From Pholiota molesta (taxonomy: Eukaryota; Basidiomycota; Agaricomycetes; Agaricales; Strophariaceae): DNA of 64,000 nt. The notes under the pieces were generated by a model that saw only the letters and a program-made list of their open reading frames with translations, was not told the DNA's origin and did no database searches. Shown piece by piece: positions 34,586 to 47,711 of the stretch. Where the stretch lies: NCBI GenBank assembly GCA_014925825.1, contig JACGCK010000150.1, positions 47,638 to 111,637 of the forward strand, in the 5' to 3' direction. Position 1 is the stretch's first letter. Every line of letters begins with the position of its first letter. The translations under genes were made by a program, and so were the position numbers.

Positions 34586-37500
34586 TTTATGTGCTGATGA
34601 TGTCTTTTTAGCTGCAAATTTGGAGGGAAAGACACAATTTTGTGTGTTGAAATTGCCTAAACGGGGGTACAGTTTTCAAAATGAGCGTAGGTCACAATGT
34701 CCTCTCGGGTTCTGGTATAATGCGCGCAGAGGTTAGCCCTCCCCGAAGGGCAAGCTATCCGCACCCCGCAACTACCTACCTACATACGGACGCAGCTACC
34801 TACACTAAGTACTCTGTAACTCCAATTAGTACGCTGCAATGAAATTCAATTGAATCCTTACAATCGAGTTCGTGCGCTTGTGATGGAAAGCCGCACACAG
34901 TGTCTTCAAAAATCAAATTAGACTTGTTTCGACGGAAAGTCGCACACAGGCGCAATGTCTTCAAAAATCCTATTAGACTTGTTTTCGACAGTTTCAATAG
35001 TAGTAGAATACTCACTTTGCGCGCAAGATGTGAAAATGACTTGCACGGAAATGTGGTTATTTTTATCTGCAAGGCCAAATCAGACGCTTTTGTGATTATT
35101 TCAGTAAGAATCACATACCGCGAGATCTTATCTCATTCGTACAGAACATGGAAGTCCTAATGATGACATGGTAAGCAAAAGTTGTCAAATCAAATCAGGA
35201 CCACTTACTTGTAATCCAATGTCTAAACTCGCACACTTCACAATCTGCATCGTGAAAAGTCAAATTTGGGCTGGGATTGTGATTAAGATAAGAAATCACG
35301 TACACGGGTGACGGAGACCATAACATGCAATCTTGCAGGAAATCCAAACATCTAATGTACCGAAACAGTACACCAAGACTACATAGCCTTGCTCACGGGA
35401 AATCCAAATATCTAATTAGAATAAAACCCACCCAATCAGCACCGCAATGATACAAAACATTCGGAATCAATCACGTACCATATCTAACATTTCAAGTTTA
35501 AACTCAAGGCTGCAGCAATAGAAGATCAATGACCACGGGAACTTGGAAAATCAAGTTTAACTTAGGGACTGACCGAAGCGTTACATGTTGAACCTTGCGG
35601 GATCTTGCGTCGATATCCGCGGGAACTCGGAAAATCAAGTCTGACGTAGGGACTAACCAAAGCGTCACATGTGTAGCCTTGTGTAGGCCTGGCGCGATCT
35701 TGCGTCAATATCCGTGGGACCTCGGAAAATCAATTTTAAAGTCGGGGATGGCAGGGGATGGCTAAGCACCAAGTGAGTACCAGGTACAAAGTCAAAGTAA
35801 GCTTTTACACTGACCTAAGCATGACAGGGTAGAGCAGTAGAAGCGAGGTGTATGTGATAATGTGATAGTGCGAATAGGAAATCTCGCGGGAAATCTAAAT
35901 CTCAAATTTTCATACAATGCACCTCTATAGAGCAAAATCACTTACACAGAGACTGTAGCAACGCTTGCCGGAAATCCAAATCTCTAATGTCAATTTGAGC
36001 CACATCATTAGTGCCGAAACAACTGTCAGGTTAACAGCCACGGGAACTCGGAAAACTAAATCAAACTTTGGGACTGACCTAAGCATGAAAAAGTAGAGTG
36101 GTAGAAACAAGGCGGATGCGCGCAATCAGTGCCATGATCTACGGGCGCTTAAAATATAAACAACGATCTAAGTTGGAAATAATCTCAATTAGTGCGTGTT
36201 ACATGAATATGGGCTAGATTACTCACGTCCAGCAACATCATCACAGATAGGGCTGTGGATGGGGTCGCAAACAGGAATAGAATGGTGCATTACGACGGGG
36301 TAAAACGGTACGGATTCCTTCCAAAACCTTCCAGTCTTTATACTCACAGCACGCCAAGCCGGACCAGTTCTTCCACGTCCCCATCATTATTTCTCCGATC
36401 ACTAAATTCTGGAATGCACGGCAAATTCGCAGGCATTACTATTGTCTCCTTAGGCCCGAGCTACTGCTACGCGACCCCTGCAAAATCACTGCTTAGGCTC
36501 GGAATAAACCTTTCTCATACCATATGATAGTCCTTATTTACCGGCGGCTTCAATTCCTGTCTTCCTTATTCTAATAACATTTTATATATTTCTTTTCTTT
36601 ACAGATCTCCGAGTCAGATCAAACCTTTCTCGCACGAACCATTCAATGTTATTTATCTCCGACAATAGCAAATATTCCTTTACAGGGACCACAATAACAT
36701 AATTCCGGTACTAAGCACCACCCAAACGTAACGAGAATTACTTTCGGGCGCTTCGATATATGCGTGTGCGGTAACATGGACATAACAAGAAGCCAAGTAA
36801 CCAACGGAAGTCAAATCATTGCCTCCATCCCCAAATCACCGCCGCAAATTCAAAAAATCCGCTTCTTTCTGCTAACGTCATCAGAAGCATTGTCATTACT
36901 AGTGACAAAATCGGATAAATATCTCCAAGTAAACATGTGCCGTGCACTGTTACTTGCTGGCAAACTCGTACTTGTGTACGTGGCGAAATCCTTGACATAA
37001 GAGCGGAATCTGTTATAATAGACACGGTACTTTTGAGCAAGGTTGAAGCGTTGCGAGCGGGAATCTCGTCAACCTTCAGGCTATGTATGGCGAACGTAAC
37101 GAGCGGCAATGTCATCAAAGTCTAACCCATGCAGGGGACTGCCGAATAAAACAAATGAGATATTTGCCTGAATCTCGCGTTCCAGACAGAAGATAAAGCA
37201 AGTGCACAGGTATTATTTACATTGAAATATTGAGTGTACGTGCGAGGTTGAAGTGTTGCGAGCGGTTTAACATGACATCATTTGCGTCCGATTCGCCGCC
37301 ATTGCTCCAGAGTTATTCTCCTCTCGCGCTGTGCTCAATAATGAACGTATAATATTCTTATTCTCACAAAGAGATTGAAACAGAATTTGGATTACAACAT
37401 ATTCAACCGTTCTGAATAATCTACCTACTACTACCTTTGCAATGTAACAGGCGCCCGTGCAGTGCTACATAACACTTTCCGTGTGTTTCGCCCATTTCTC

Positions 37501-38690
37501 CATTATGAAAAGCTTTGGAGAGCCCTGGGAGATCGAATATACAGTAGTACGATGTAGTATTGATAGTTGAATAGCCTTGTCTTCTGGAAATCAAGAAGTT
37601 GATCGAGGAGTTTGATAAATCTGCAATACTGAATGGTCATCATTCAGAATTCAACCGTCACTTCGAAATATTTTCTTCCTTATTAACTGAAGTAGAGGGA
37701 AGCATCACTGAAGATACCATTGGCGGCTTTCCGCTGCGAGCGAACAAGGGTAAGCACTGTGCGTACCGCGCCACCATTTTAGGCGCCGGCGCTGAACGTG
37801 TCCCAATACACATGCTCTCAACATTGTGCGCATTTGTATTACACATAAAAAGCGGCCGCCAGCCATGGTTAGTTATACCTAAACTATAATAGATCGCGCT
37901 TTCAATTCTGATTGAACACATAGACATGCGCTTGGAAACTCATCACCCCCGTAACAACGCCCTGCTCCTCTTCCAATTCGTCAATTGAAACGAAGAAAAA
38001 GTATCGATTATATATCAGGGTCATCTATTACATACATTTACCTAGTACCAGCAATTTTCTTTAGTACTGCGACCGCGATGCGGCGGGATGTACAAGACGA
38101 CGGCGAGTCAGCAAGATTCAATCAATCGCATCTCAGAGCTTGTGCTCTCTTGCAAACTCAGTCGGAAGCCTCAAAAATGAGGTAATACATAGCCCAATGA
38201 GGTTCTATTGTACACCAGAAATTTGGAGCGGCCAGACGGGGGGAGCCAAGGATAGCTGTACCGAGCATGATCCTCTCCTCCCACCCCGTTTCGCGTTTCC
38301 AGTCCATTTCGCATCGCACGGGGACCTGAAAAAAACGGCTTAGAACCCCGTTATTAGTGCCATCAAGGGTCCTCTCGGGTGCGTTGCCAGCGAAGATGGC
38401 GCGCTTGAACTTTCCGCCTGCAAGAAGATGCATTTGCTGAATGCTTAGGTTCGGAGCATTGCATGGATTAAGCAGTCTAGTGCCGTTTCCCTATAGTTTT
38501 ACGACATGAGAATATGTCATACTGCGTCAGGGATTGGTGGGTGTGTGAGTAGCAATTATTCTTGGCCGCTGCGCAGAGGAGGTTCGCAATTTTGCGAATG
38601 TAGAAACATGAACTGCATTATCTACACTCAAGAACAAACTTGAATGAATAGGTCGCTTTTCTGTAGTCAAGTCATAATAAAAATTGGCTA
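34586..38690. other. AT-rich spacer of unit 3
   Basis: Equivalent to 15874-19950, with the same donor-like minus-strand modules. No gene supported. Confidence 0.5.
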
Positions 38691-41385
38691 TGAGTTTCCT
38701 ATTGATAACTGGTATGGTTTACAAGACACAAGCAAAGGTGAGCAACGGACGCGGACGAGAGAACGGAGGAGGAGATGCAGATCGATAGTCGCTTAGCGCA
38801 TGCGGACCCTGGATGAGATGTTTCCAATGCCACCGTTTTCATTCTACGTACGTACACATCTACCAAAGGTATATATAAGACTACGGATATGCCTCTCATT
38901 CCCTCATCCCGCTCTTCTCTGCTCTCCACTGCTCTCCTCTCCTCGTATTCACTTCTCTCCCTCTATCCCGCTGAGCTCGACGGTTCTGCTGAATCTGGTC
39001 AGCGCTGTCCTTCTCCGCACGTCTACTCGTCGATGCAGATGAGTTCCGCCTGTCATGCAAGTGAGCTCTTGGTATTTCGAGGGACAAACCTGATCATTAA
39101 CCCGCTGCACCTTACGCTGGCTACAGCACACAGCCGCGCACGGCGTCACAATCCACGCCACGTACGAGTTGCGCGATACGCCAGCGCCGTGCCCTTGCGC
39201 GACTGGGTCAGCCAGCCTCGGTGCTGGATAAAGCGGTCAGTAAAGGTTACTAGCGTTCTCATGTCCGTGCTCACCTATACCCCGAGGCAACAAAGATGCC
39301 GACCTGCGTCTGTATGCCGCGCGAAGGCGCCGCACGTCGACTTGAGGCCTGACGCAGGTGAGGAGTTCCTGCACGGTCGAATCAGCGCCACGCGCAGCGA
39401 TGCCCCCGCCCTCGCAAATCACCTTCGCCGTCGTCGTCGTGCCGCACCTGGTAGGTTGTCCATCTCCTCTTCAAAGACGATCGTCGCGTTGCTGACCCGT
39501 ATCTCGATCCCTCCACACTGTCGTGTGTCGCAGTGGGGCTGCAGCCCATACGCTGCCCCCTGAGATTCCCGTGGGGTCGAGTGTCAGAGTGGGGGTAGGG
39601 CCAGCGGCATAAGCAACGGCGGGTGCGAGGTGGCGGGGACAGAGGTGCTCGTCGTAATCGGCGAGCCCATGGTGTTGCTGTGGTGAGTTCGCCGTAATTC
39701 CTAGATTCCGCGGCTCGCCGCTTGGCGAAAGGCGGCGCTAGCGTCTTCAAGGCTATAATGCGGTGAGTAAGGCTATACGGTGAAGGCAACGTCGCGCTCA
39801 CTGATGTTTTCACCCAGCTGCACGTCCCCAACGCCCTCGCGAGTCGCGCCGCTGTCGTCCAATCCACGCTGTGAGTCGCTGACTCCATATCCCAGTGTTG
39901 TCCTGTCGTCGCTGGCGCTGCTCCGGGGTCCGTATATCGCCCATGCCGTTCTCAGTTGCAGCAGCTACGCACCGAAGCTGTCCTCCCCTAGCTTTGCGAG
40001 TCGAGCCGTTGGCGTCGTCCAAGCCACGTCGTAAGCCGCGTCCCAACGCCGTCGTTTCGTTGCTGACGGCGCCTCGGAGTCCGTATTCGTGAGGGCCGTT
40101 CTCTGTGATTGTGGTGTCGTCGCTGCGCCGCCGGTTTGCTTCTGTGAGCGCGATGCTGAGAGGACGGCAGATTCGATGAGATCTACACACCTGGGACCTC
40201 CGTTGTCTGTGCTGCGTGGCTCCTGCGCGCCGTGGTGCCCTTGGACCACCCTCCCTTGCTCTCAGTCTCAGTCTCTGCGTGCAGTCTGAAGTCTCATGCT
40301 CGCCCTCGTCGTCGTTGCGCTCGCCGGACCACCCCGTTCCGCTCGTCGTGTCTAAAAGCCATTCTGGAGGTGCTGCTGGTGCGTTTCGCAAGGTGGTACG
40401 CCCTATGAGGGGATGCCGGGACTTGCCAACGCCGTGGACTGTGGCCGGATGTGATCGTATGCCGGACTGACGTCGTCCTGGATGGATGTCCCGCGGTACC
40501 GGAGGCACGAGGTAGGCGTCGGGATCGAATTTGCGGTGGGATGTGTGCTGATAGGGTGTATGCCGCGGAGCCGTGCTTCCGTCGCTGTGTGTGTGCGCTG
40601 CGCCGTTCAGGGCGATGGTGTTGAGCGCAGAGGGTGGATGGGTGCTGCTGTCCGGAGAGTGTGGGTGAGTTGTCCGGGGCACATCGTTGTCGGCGGCCAT
40701 CGTCGTTGCTGTGCAGAGTGTGGGTGAGTGTCCGGCGCGCATCGTACAGCGCAGACGTACCTGATAAGATGATCGCTTTTGACCTTGACCGTCTGCTGCG
40801 CACCGCGGACGCGTTGGAGCCGTGGTTCCCTCGCCGGGTGTACGCTATCGTGTCCTGGATGAGCGATGTTGCGTCCGTGGAAGGTTGGTGTGGCAGAGGT
40901 GAGCAGGTATGTTCCGAGAACGTTGGTGAGACTGCGAGTTAGTAGGTTGCGTAGCAGGCTTACCCGTCGATGTCCCAGTGCTGATCGGCGCCCCGAGTCG
41001 CGGAGGACGTCGTCCGCAGCCGTCGTCGATGCTGGCCAGAGAGAGAGTGTGTGTGTTAGTAAGTAGTTCGGGACGCATCGTAGAGCGAACGTGCCTGATA
41101 AGAGAATGCGTGATCATACACTGATCTAGGCCGTCGCGTCGTAGAGGGCCAACTCTGGGTCTCGGGCGATCTCCGTGCGCATCGCCGGCCATAGGGTGCT
41201 GCGAGGCTGTTGAGTTGGGAATGAGTTGTCTGGCGGCGGTAACGTGCGTAGGCTGGAGAGGACGGGACGGAAACCGGGAGGGCGGGGACGGCTGAGAGTG
41301 GACGAGAGACGGAGAGCGGACGAGAGGACGGAGCGCGGGACAGGAGAGGACGGAGTGCAGACGAGAGGGACGGAGGGCAGAACCA
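38691..41385. other. GC-rich spacer of unit 3
   Basis: TATA-like box near 38870, GC-rich degenerate repeats, two minisatellite units (about 40650-40765) and the GA tract (about 41255-41385). It is the shortest of the three GC-rich spacers. No gene supported. Confidence 0.5.
41255..41385 (+). repeat. Purine-rich GA minisatellite, unit 3/4 junction
   Basis: Same purine-rich repeats as at 23068 and 32215, directly upstream of F-box copy 4. Confidence 0.65.
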
Positions 41386-41437
41386 CTGGCTGTGCGACAC
41401 ATCTGAATCTTGCACGACGCGCTCATGTGACACGTAA

Positions 41438-41457
41438 ACGTGACAGTGACTGTACGC
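41438..41457 (+). promoter_or_regulatory. Conserved promoter element, F-box copy 4
   Basis: ACGTGACAGTGACTGTACGC, 81 bases upstream of the ATG. Confidence 0.6.
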
Positions 41458-41518
41458 GCTTTGACATTGCCAGCGACAGCGAGGTCGACGTTCCGAGTGT
41501 CTTGCAGCTTTTCCCATC

Positions 41519-44389
41519 ATGGATTCCCCGACGTTACCCACACGAAGCATACGGGACTATTTTACGCGAACTATAACGCCTGCGAACGCCCAGCATAGAA
41601 CATCAGAACACGGAGAAACCTCACACGAACCTTCAGCAAAGAAGATCAGAATTACGGCAGAGAATGGCAGAGATATCGCGCTGCGAGGAGTTCAAGAGGG
41701 GAAAGTCAAAAGGGAGCGTGCCGAGGACAGCGTGAAAACGAGAAAGGGCGCGCGTGTAGCGCGGAGGACTGGACGCGCCAAGCTGGGGCTGTTGCCTTCA
41801 GTTCCCTGGACGTGTTGTTCGAGGTTTGAAATTTGCGCTCGCTTTATACATTTTTTGATGATTAACCCAAGTTTTGTAGATATTCAGTCACCTCGCACCC
41901 CTCGATCTTCTTCGTCTTTCGCGAACGACCAAAGAACTGAGGAGGTTACTTTTGAATCGCTCGTCGACTTTTGTCTGGAAGGCCGCATTGAGCACTGTTG
42001 AAGGGCTTCCTGCATGCCCGGAAGATATGTCGCTGCCATGTTGGACCAACCTCGTATTCGACCACCACTGTCAGGTATGGGCCATCAATATAACTAATCG
42101 CCTTTCGTTCATCTGTATTTGCACTCAGAATTGCCTTACGAACAACGTGAAAAAATGCGACTTTGCTTTACGCGTTCGTTACTGCAAGAAATGTGCCAAT
42201 GAAAAGTAAGTCACCTCGGTCGAGAAAGTACTCTGACTCAACTTCTTCAGATTACTTCAACAATCTGCATTTGAACCTAACAACAGCCTTCACCAAATCA
42301 TTCTGAAGGCCATCCCTTTCAGCAATTGGAACATGGGCAACCGTAAGCATCGAATTAATATATTGGTTTCGTCGCAATAACGTGTTACTCAGGCGTTGAG
42401 AAACGTTGTACCGTTGAGGACCGAGACAGGCTCCTTGATGAGATAGATGTCGTGATAGAGAGTAAGGACCACAACGCCATTCCCGATTTCGTGGCGAAGA
42501 AATGTGCAGAAATCGATGCGCGGCTAGCGGTAAGGAGTCTCGTTATTTATCTGGTTTCTATTTACCGATGGAATTATAGCATGCCCAAACATGCAAAACG
42601 TGGATGAACGATCTACTCCGAAGTCGAGAGCGCGAGCTGGCTGACTGTCGGAAATCGAGAGCCGAAGCGTGAGTGTTACATATATAGACCTAGAAAAAGG
42701 TTACGAGGCCCGCGGCCATGCTAGCATCCGGGCGAAGCTAATAGAACTCGGTTATCACGCCGAGCTTGATTTCCTCGACGAACTCAAAGCTGGTATTTGC
42801 GCCATCAACCCATGGCCCAGGATCGTCAAATTCGAGGATCACCCGCTCGTCAAGCCTGCGAAGCCGCTCACCGAGAAGAGTGAGTGCTATCCCCAGCGAC
42901 ACGACTGTCTGCTCATTTCCAAATATCTCAGCATGGGCTGCGATGAAGGACGAGATGATCAAATATATCACAGAAGCCTCTGGGCTACGGAAGGAAAACA
43001 TGCATTGCATCGCCATCCGCACCCGCACCGCGCTTGTGTACACCGCCTACGTCACCTGGCGGCGGAAACCGGAGAACCTCAGCAGATACCCCGCGGACGC
43101 GCCCATGCCGAATCTCGCTGACGTCCTCGATTTCCCGCCGATCAAAGGCATGGTACATGCACGCACCGAGCGCGAGCTCGACATGGACCGCGTCGTATCT
43201 TGCCTCGCGCGATCACTGCACGACGAAATCGAGGAATGGCGCGAGGACATCGCCTCGGACCTCTTGGGGAAGGTGACGCGCAGCCGCGTATGGGATGACG
43301 CGCAATGGTGGTACGAAATGGCGGGCGAGTTCTGGGACAAGCGGCTGCGCTTCTTCGAGCGCGCGGTGGTCGTGTTCCGGTGCACGAACCGCTGGATGCA
43401 CTATCGCTGGGAAGAGCAGCGGCTCCGCGCGGACGTCGTGTTCCCTGCGGGTACGCCCAACGTCCCGTTCGCGATTTCAATGGCGGCGCAGAACGAGGAC
43501 CACGCGCCGGTGATGTGGTACCCGCAGTTCGTGCACCACAAGTGCACCTCCATGAAGCATATGTGCTACTTCGAGCGCCGTACTCGTACGAACGAGGCTC
43601 TCAGTATGGATGGCGAGTTCAAGCAGTGTCGGCATGCAGTGTGGAATGCGGATACGCTTGAGTTTGATGAACAGGCGTCGCGCGCGACGAGAAATATTCT
43701 GGTGGCATGTTGCATGGACTGGAAGAAGACGACGACGAAGCAATTGGACGAACTGGATCCACGCCTGGTGTGCTTGAAGTGCTCGTTTGGCGTGCGATGC
43801 GATGGCGAGCGCAAAGTACGCGTGTGGACTTGGCGAGATGCGGTATATGTTTCCGTCGATTGACAACCCATATCAAATATTAATCGTTGTGTCTTTCATA
43901 CAGGTTCAACATTGCCTTGGTGCCCATTTCGGAGACGCCTCAGTGACATGGGAGTATCTCTGCCCCGAAGACGCTGCTCAAGCGCGCCAACTCGAGGCCA
44001 CCGAGTGCGCCCTCCGCGGATTTCACCCGTCCGGAAGTCAAAAGATCTGGCGTTGCATGAAGTGCAGAGACACAATCAGGGATACTGGTCGTATGTCTTG
44101 GGATGCACTAGCTGAACATTTCAGGCGAAAACCGTGCGTCGGCGCTGCTTTACATTTCGCATGATATGTTCGTTGACTGTCGGTGATAAATAGAACGCAT
44201 GGCGATGCTGACAACATGGATAACAAGGAGGGAACGATGTACTATCGGGCAATGGATGTCTTCCCTAGAGAAGGGCCACCCGTAAAGATGATCCCGTCTA
44301 AAAAGGACCCTGCCCAAGCATGGAAGTACGGTCCAGTTAGGCCAAGAAATCCTTTCCTCGAGCGATTGTTGCGATCGCCTTCTCCCTGA
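41519..44389 (+). pseudogene. Array F-box gene, copy 4 (full-length form, frameshifted)
   Basis: Ten exons can be traced: 41519..41823, 41880..42074, 42129..42205, 42251..42342, 42393..42529, 42580..42668, 42725..42879, 42932..43842, 43904..44133, 44194..44389. Exon 1 is 305 nt, one short of a codon multiple. A single base is missing near 41805, where copy 1 reads GTTCCACTGG and this copy GTTCCCTGG, inside the F-box, so translation from the normal ATG leaves frame and stops at 42001. All later exons are open. The C terminus is the ancestral type: it keeps the 50 codons missing from copies 1-3 (WYPQFVHHKCTS...), the TWRDA, VQHCLGAHFGDASVTWEYL and HFRRKPTHGDADNMD blocks, and ends LERLLRSPSP. 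Downstream sequence does not match the long spacers. It could be a true pseudogene or an assembly error; the missing base is not in a long homopolymer. Confidence 0.75.
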
Positions 44390-44716
44390 ATCGTTTTTTC
44401 GGATTTTCTTGGTGTCTTTTTCAAAGTATTCGTTTTTTTGTTAATACAGATCATTCTTCGTTATTTTATTCGGAATCGCGCCGATGCTGCTTTATTATGC
44501 TTGTTCTCTTTGAGAACAATTGTTATCTGCGACACATTTTGCGCATTAGTTATAAAATGATCATTCAAATATAAAATAAAACCTTCTATAATTTTATGAC
44601 CTGCGTATTAGAAGCTTACATTGAAAGCGTTTGCTACTCGAATCAAATGGTCTACGCGCGGCGGGGTGGCTGCGTGACACTTCTTGGCGACGTCCGACGC
44701 GCTCATGTGCACATAA
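44390..44716. other. Spacer between F-box copies 4 and 5
   Basis: AT-rich 3' flank of copy 4, then the ancestral 5' flank of the gene (from 44605, GTATTAGAAGCTTACATTGA), which is otherwise seen only before copy 1. Confidence 0.55.
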
Positions 44717-44736
44717 ACGTGACAGTGACTGTACGC
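44717..44736 (+). promoter_or_regulatory. Conserved promoter element, F-box copy 5
   Basis: ACGTGACAGTGACTGTACGC, 81 bases upstream of the ATG. Confidence 0.6.
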
Positions 44737-44797
44737 GCTTTGACACTGACAGCGACAGCGAGGTCAACGTACCGTGTATCTTGCAGCTTTTCCCATC

Positions 44798-47711
44798 ATG
44801 GATCCCCTAAAGCTGCCCACACAAAGCATACGGGACTACTTTACGCCAAATATAACCTCTATTACGCGTGCGGACGCCCAACCTAGAACACCAGAACATG
44901 CAGAAGAACATGCAGAAGTTGGCTCACACGAACCTCCAGCAAAGAAGATCAGGATTACGGCAGACAATGGCAGAGATATCGCACTGCGAGGAGCTCAGGA
45001 CAGGAAAATTAAAAGGGAGCGTACCGAGGACAGCGTGGGGACGAGTAAGAGCGCGTCGGGTTTAGCGCGGAGGGCGGCTGGACGCGCCAAGTTGGGTTTG
45101 TTGCCTTCGGTCCCACTGGACGTGTTGTTCGAGGTTCGATATTTATGCTCGCTTTATACATTTATGATTTTTAACGAAAGTTTTGTAGATATTCAGTCAC
45201 CTCGCACCCCTCGATATTCTGCGTCTTGCGCGAACGACCAAGGAACTTAGGAGGTTGCTTTTGCATCGCTCATCGACTTTTGTCTGGAAGGCCGCATTGA
45301 GTAACGTTGAAGGACTTCCTGCATGCCCGGAAGATATGTCGCTGCCATGTTGGACCAACCTCGTATTTGACCGCCACTGTCAGGTATGGGCCACAAATAT
45401 AAACGATGATCCTTTTCATTTGGTTGACTTCGCGCCCAGAATTGCCTTACGAACAACGTGAAAAAATGTGACTTCGCTCTGCGCATTCGTTACTGCAAGA
45501 AATGTGCCAAAGACAAGTAAGCCATATCGGCTCGATTCAATATTTTACTCATTTTCCTTAGGTTACTGCAGCAATCCTCCTTTGATCGTAACATCAAGCT
45601 TCACCAAATCATCTTGAAGTGCATTCCTTTCAGCAATTGGAACAGTGGTATGTATCATCCTAATGCAAAAGCAATTCTGAAATAACGCGTCGCAGGCTTC
45701 GTGCCATACTGCACTGTTGCGGACCGCGACAAGCTCCTTGATGATCTCGAAAGAGCATCGAGTAGCGAGAATCCTAGTTCCCGTTCTGAATTCGTAGCCA
45801 AGAGACGAGCGGAGCTCAAGGCGCGACTCGCGGTACGCAATTCAGATGCCTCACCCAACTTGCTATTTTCTGATATGACGCAGCATGCCCGGGAATGCAA
45901 AAAATGGGTGGAAGGCGTTTTCCGCACTAGAGAGTGCGAACTGGAAGATGCTCGAAAATCGAGGGCCGACGCGTGCGTTTGATTTCCTTTCGATGGCCTT
46001 AAAGAGAAATTTACCAAGTTGCGACAGTATTCGCGGCGAGCTGATAAAACTCGGGTATCACGCCGAACTCGAATTCCTCGATGAGCTGCAAGCTCGTGTT
46101 TGTGCCATCAACCCATGGCCCACCATTACTCTGTTCGAGCAGCACCCCCTCGTCAAGCCTCCCAAGCCGCTCACCGAGAAGGGTGAGTGACATTCATATC
46201 AATATCACTATTTGCTCACTTCCAACCTTTTCAGCCTGGGCAGCAATGAAGGACGAGATGCTCGAATACATGACTGAAGCATCTCGACTGAGGACGCAAA
46301 ATATACGCTGTATCGCTATTCGTAACCGCCGCGTGCTCGTGCACACAGCCTACGTCACCTGGCGCACGACACCCGAGAACCTCAGCAGATACCCCGCGGA
46401 CTCGCCTATGCCCAATCCCGCCGACGTCCTCGAGTTTCCGCCCATTGAACGCCTGATCCACACGGATACCACCATCGAGCTCGACATGGACCGCGATATC
46501 ATGCCTTGTCTCATACGCGCGCTCCCCTCCGAAATTGTGGAATGGCGCGAGAAAGTGGCCTCTGCGCTCTGGATCAAGATGCTGGAGAGCCGCGTATGGG
46601 CTGAAGCGGGTTGGTGGCATGAGCCGGTCCGCGAGCGCCGCTGGGAATGGCGGCTGCGCTTCCTTGAGCGCGCGGTGGTCGTGTTCCGGTGCAAGGACCG
46701 CTCGATGCACTGTCGCTGGGAGCAGGCGCGGCTGCGCGCGGACGTCGTGTTCCCCGCGGGCACGCCGAACGTGACGCTGGCGATCGCGCTCGCGGCGGAC
46801 AACCAGGACCACGTGCCGGTGATGTGGCACCCGCAATTCGTGCATCACCAATGCACGTCCATGACGTTCCAGGGGTACGTGGAGCGCATAACGCGGACGT
46901 ACGAGAGCTTGAGTGTGGAGCGTGAGTACAAGCAGTGTCGGCACGCGCCGTGGGACGCGAAGACGCTGGTGTTCGATGAGCAGGCGTCGCGCGCGACGAG
47001 GAATATCCTGGAGGCCTGCGGGATGGACTGGAGGGAAACGACGACGAAGCAGCTGGATCAGCGGAATCCGCGCCTGGCGTGCTTGAAGTGCTCGTATGGC
47101 GCACGGTGCGATGGCGAGCGCCAAGTGCGGGTATGGACGTGGCGAGATGCGGTATGTTTCTGCGTCACTTCTTGTGTTGCTTATACCTAAACACTCATTC
47201 CCTTTTTTCGACATTGTGCTCGATACAGGTCCAGCATTGCCTCCAAGCGCATTTCGGAGACGCCTCAGTGACCTGGGAGTGTCTTTCTCCCAAAGACACC
47301 ACTCAAGCTCGCTTGTTCGAGATCATGGAGTGCGTCAGCCGCGGGTTCCACTCATCTACGAAACAAAAGATCTGGCGCTGCATAAAATGCAGGGACACAA
47401 CTATGGATACTGGACGTATGAATTGGGATACTCTAGCTGAGCATTTCAGGCGAAATCCGTGCGTCGGCTCTTTGAATTTAAATTTATATGTTTATCGACT
47501 CTCAATGTTGTATAGAACTCATGGCGACGTTAACAACATGGATGACGAAGAGGGGACGAGGTATTACCAGGCACTGGATGTCTTTCCAAGAGAAGGCCCG
47601 CCTGTGAAGATGGCCCCTTCCAAAACAGACCCTGCCCAAGCAGGCAATTCCAGTTCGGACTGTAGGTCCATGGTTCCTTCTTTCCTCGAGTGGTTGTTAC
47701 GATCGCCTTGA
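44798..47711 (+). CDS. Array F-box protein, copy 5 (full-length form)
   Basis: Ten-exon model join(44798..45133, 45189..45383, 45440..45516, 45562..45647, 45696..45832, 45884..45972, 46028..46182, 46235..47151, 47229..47458, 47516..47711), 805 aa, in frame across nine introns. N terminus: QSIRDYF (9-15), closest to a canonical PIP box of the five, then basic clusters. The F-box spans about 102-150, split by intron 1 whose donor is the unusual GTTCGA (GTTTGA in other copies). The C-terminal half has conserved His/Cys groups (FVHHQCTS, CLKCSYGARC, KIWRCIKCRD) that may bind metal, and ends LEWLLRSP. This is the reference architecture; copies 1-4 are shortened or broken relative to it. Exon 4 is two codons shorter than in the other copies. 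Probable SCF adaptor; the target is unknown. Confidence 0.82.

Larger units (their letters stand above)
32350..41385 (+). repeat. Array unit 3 (about 9.04 kb)
   Basis: F-box copy 3 plus AT-rich and GC-rich spacers, collinear with units 1 and 2. Confidence 0.85.
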
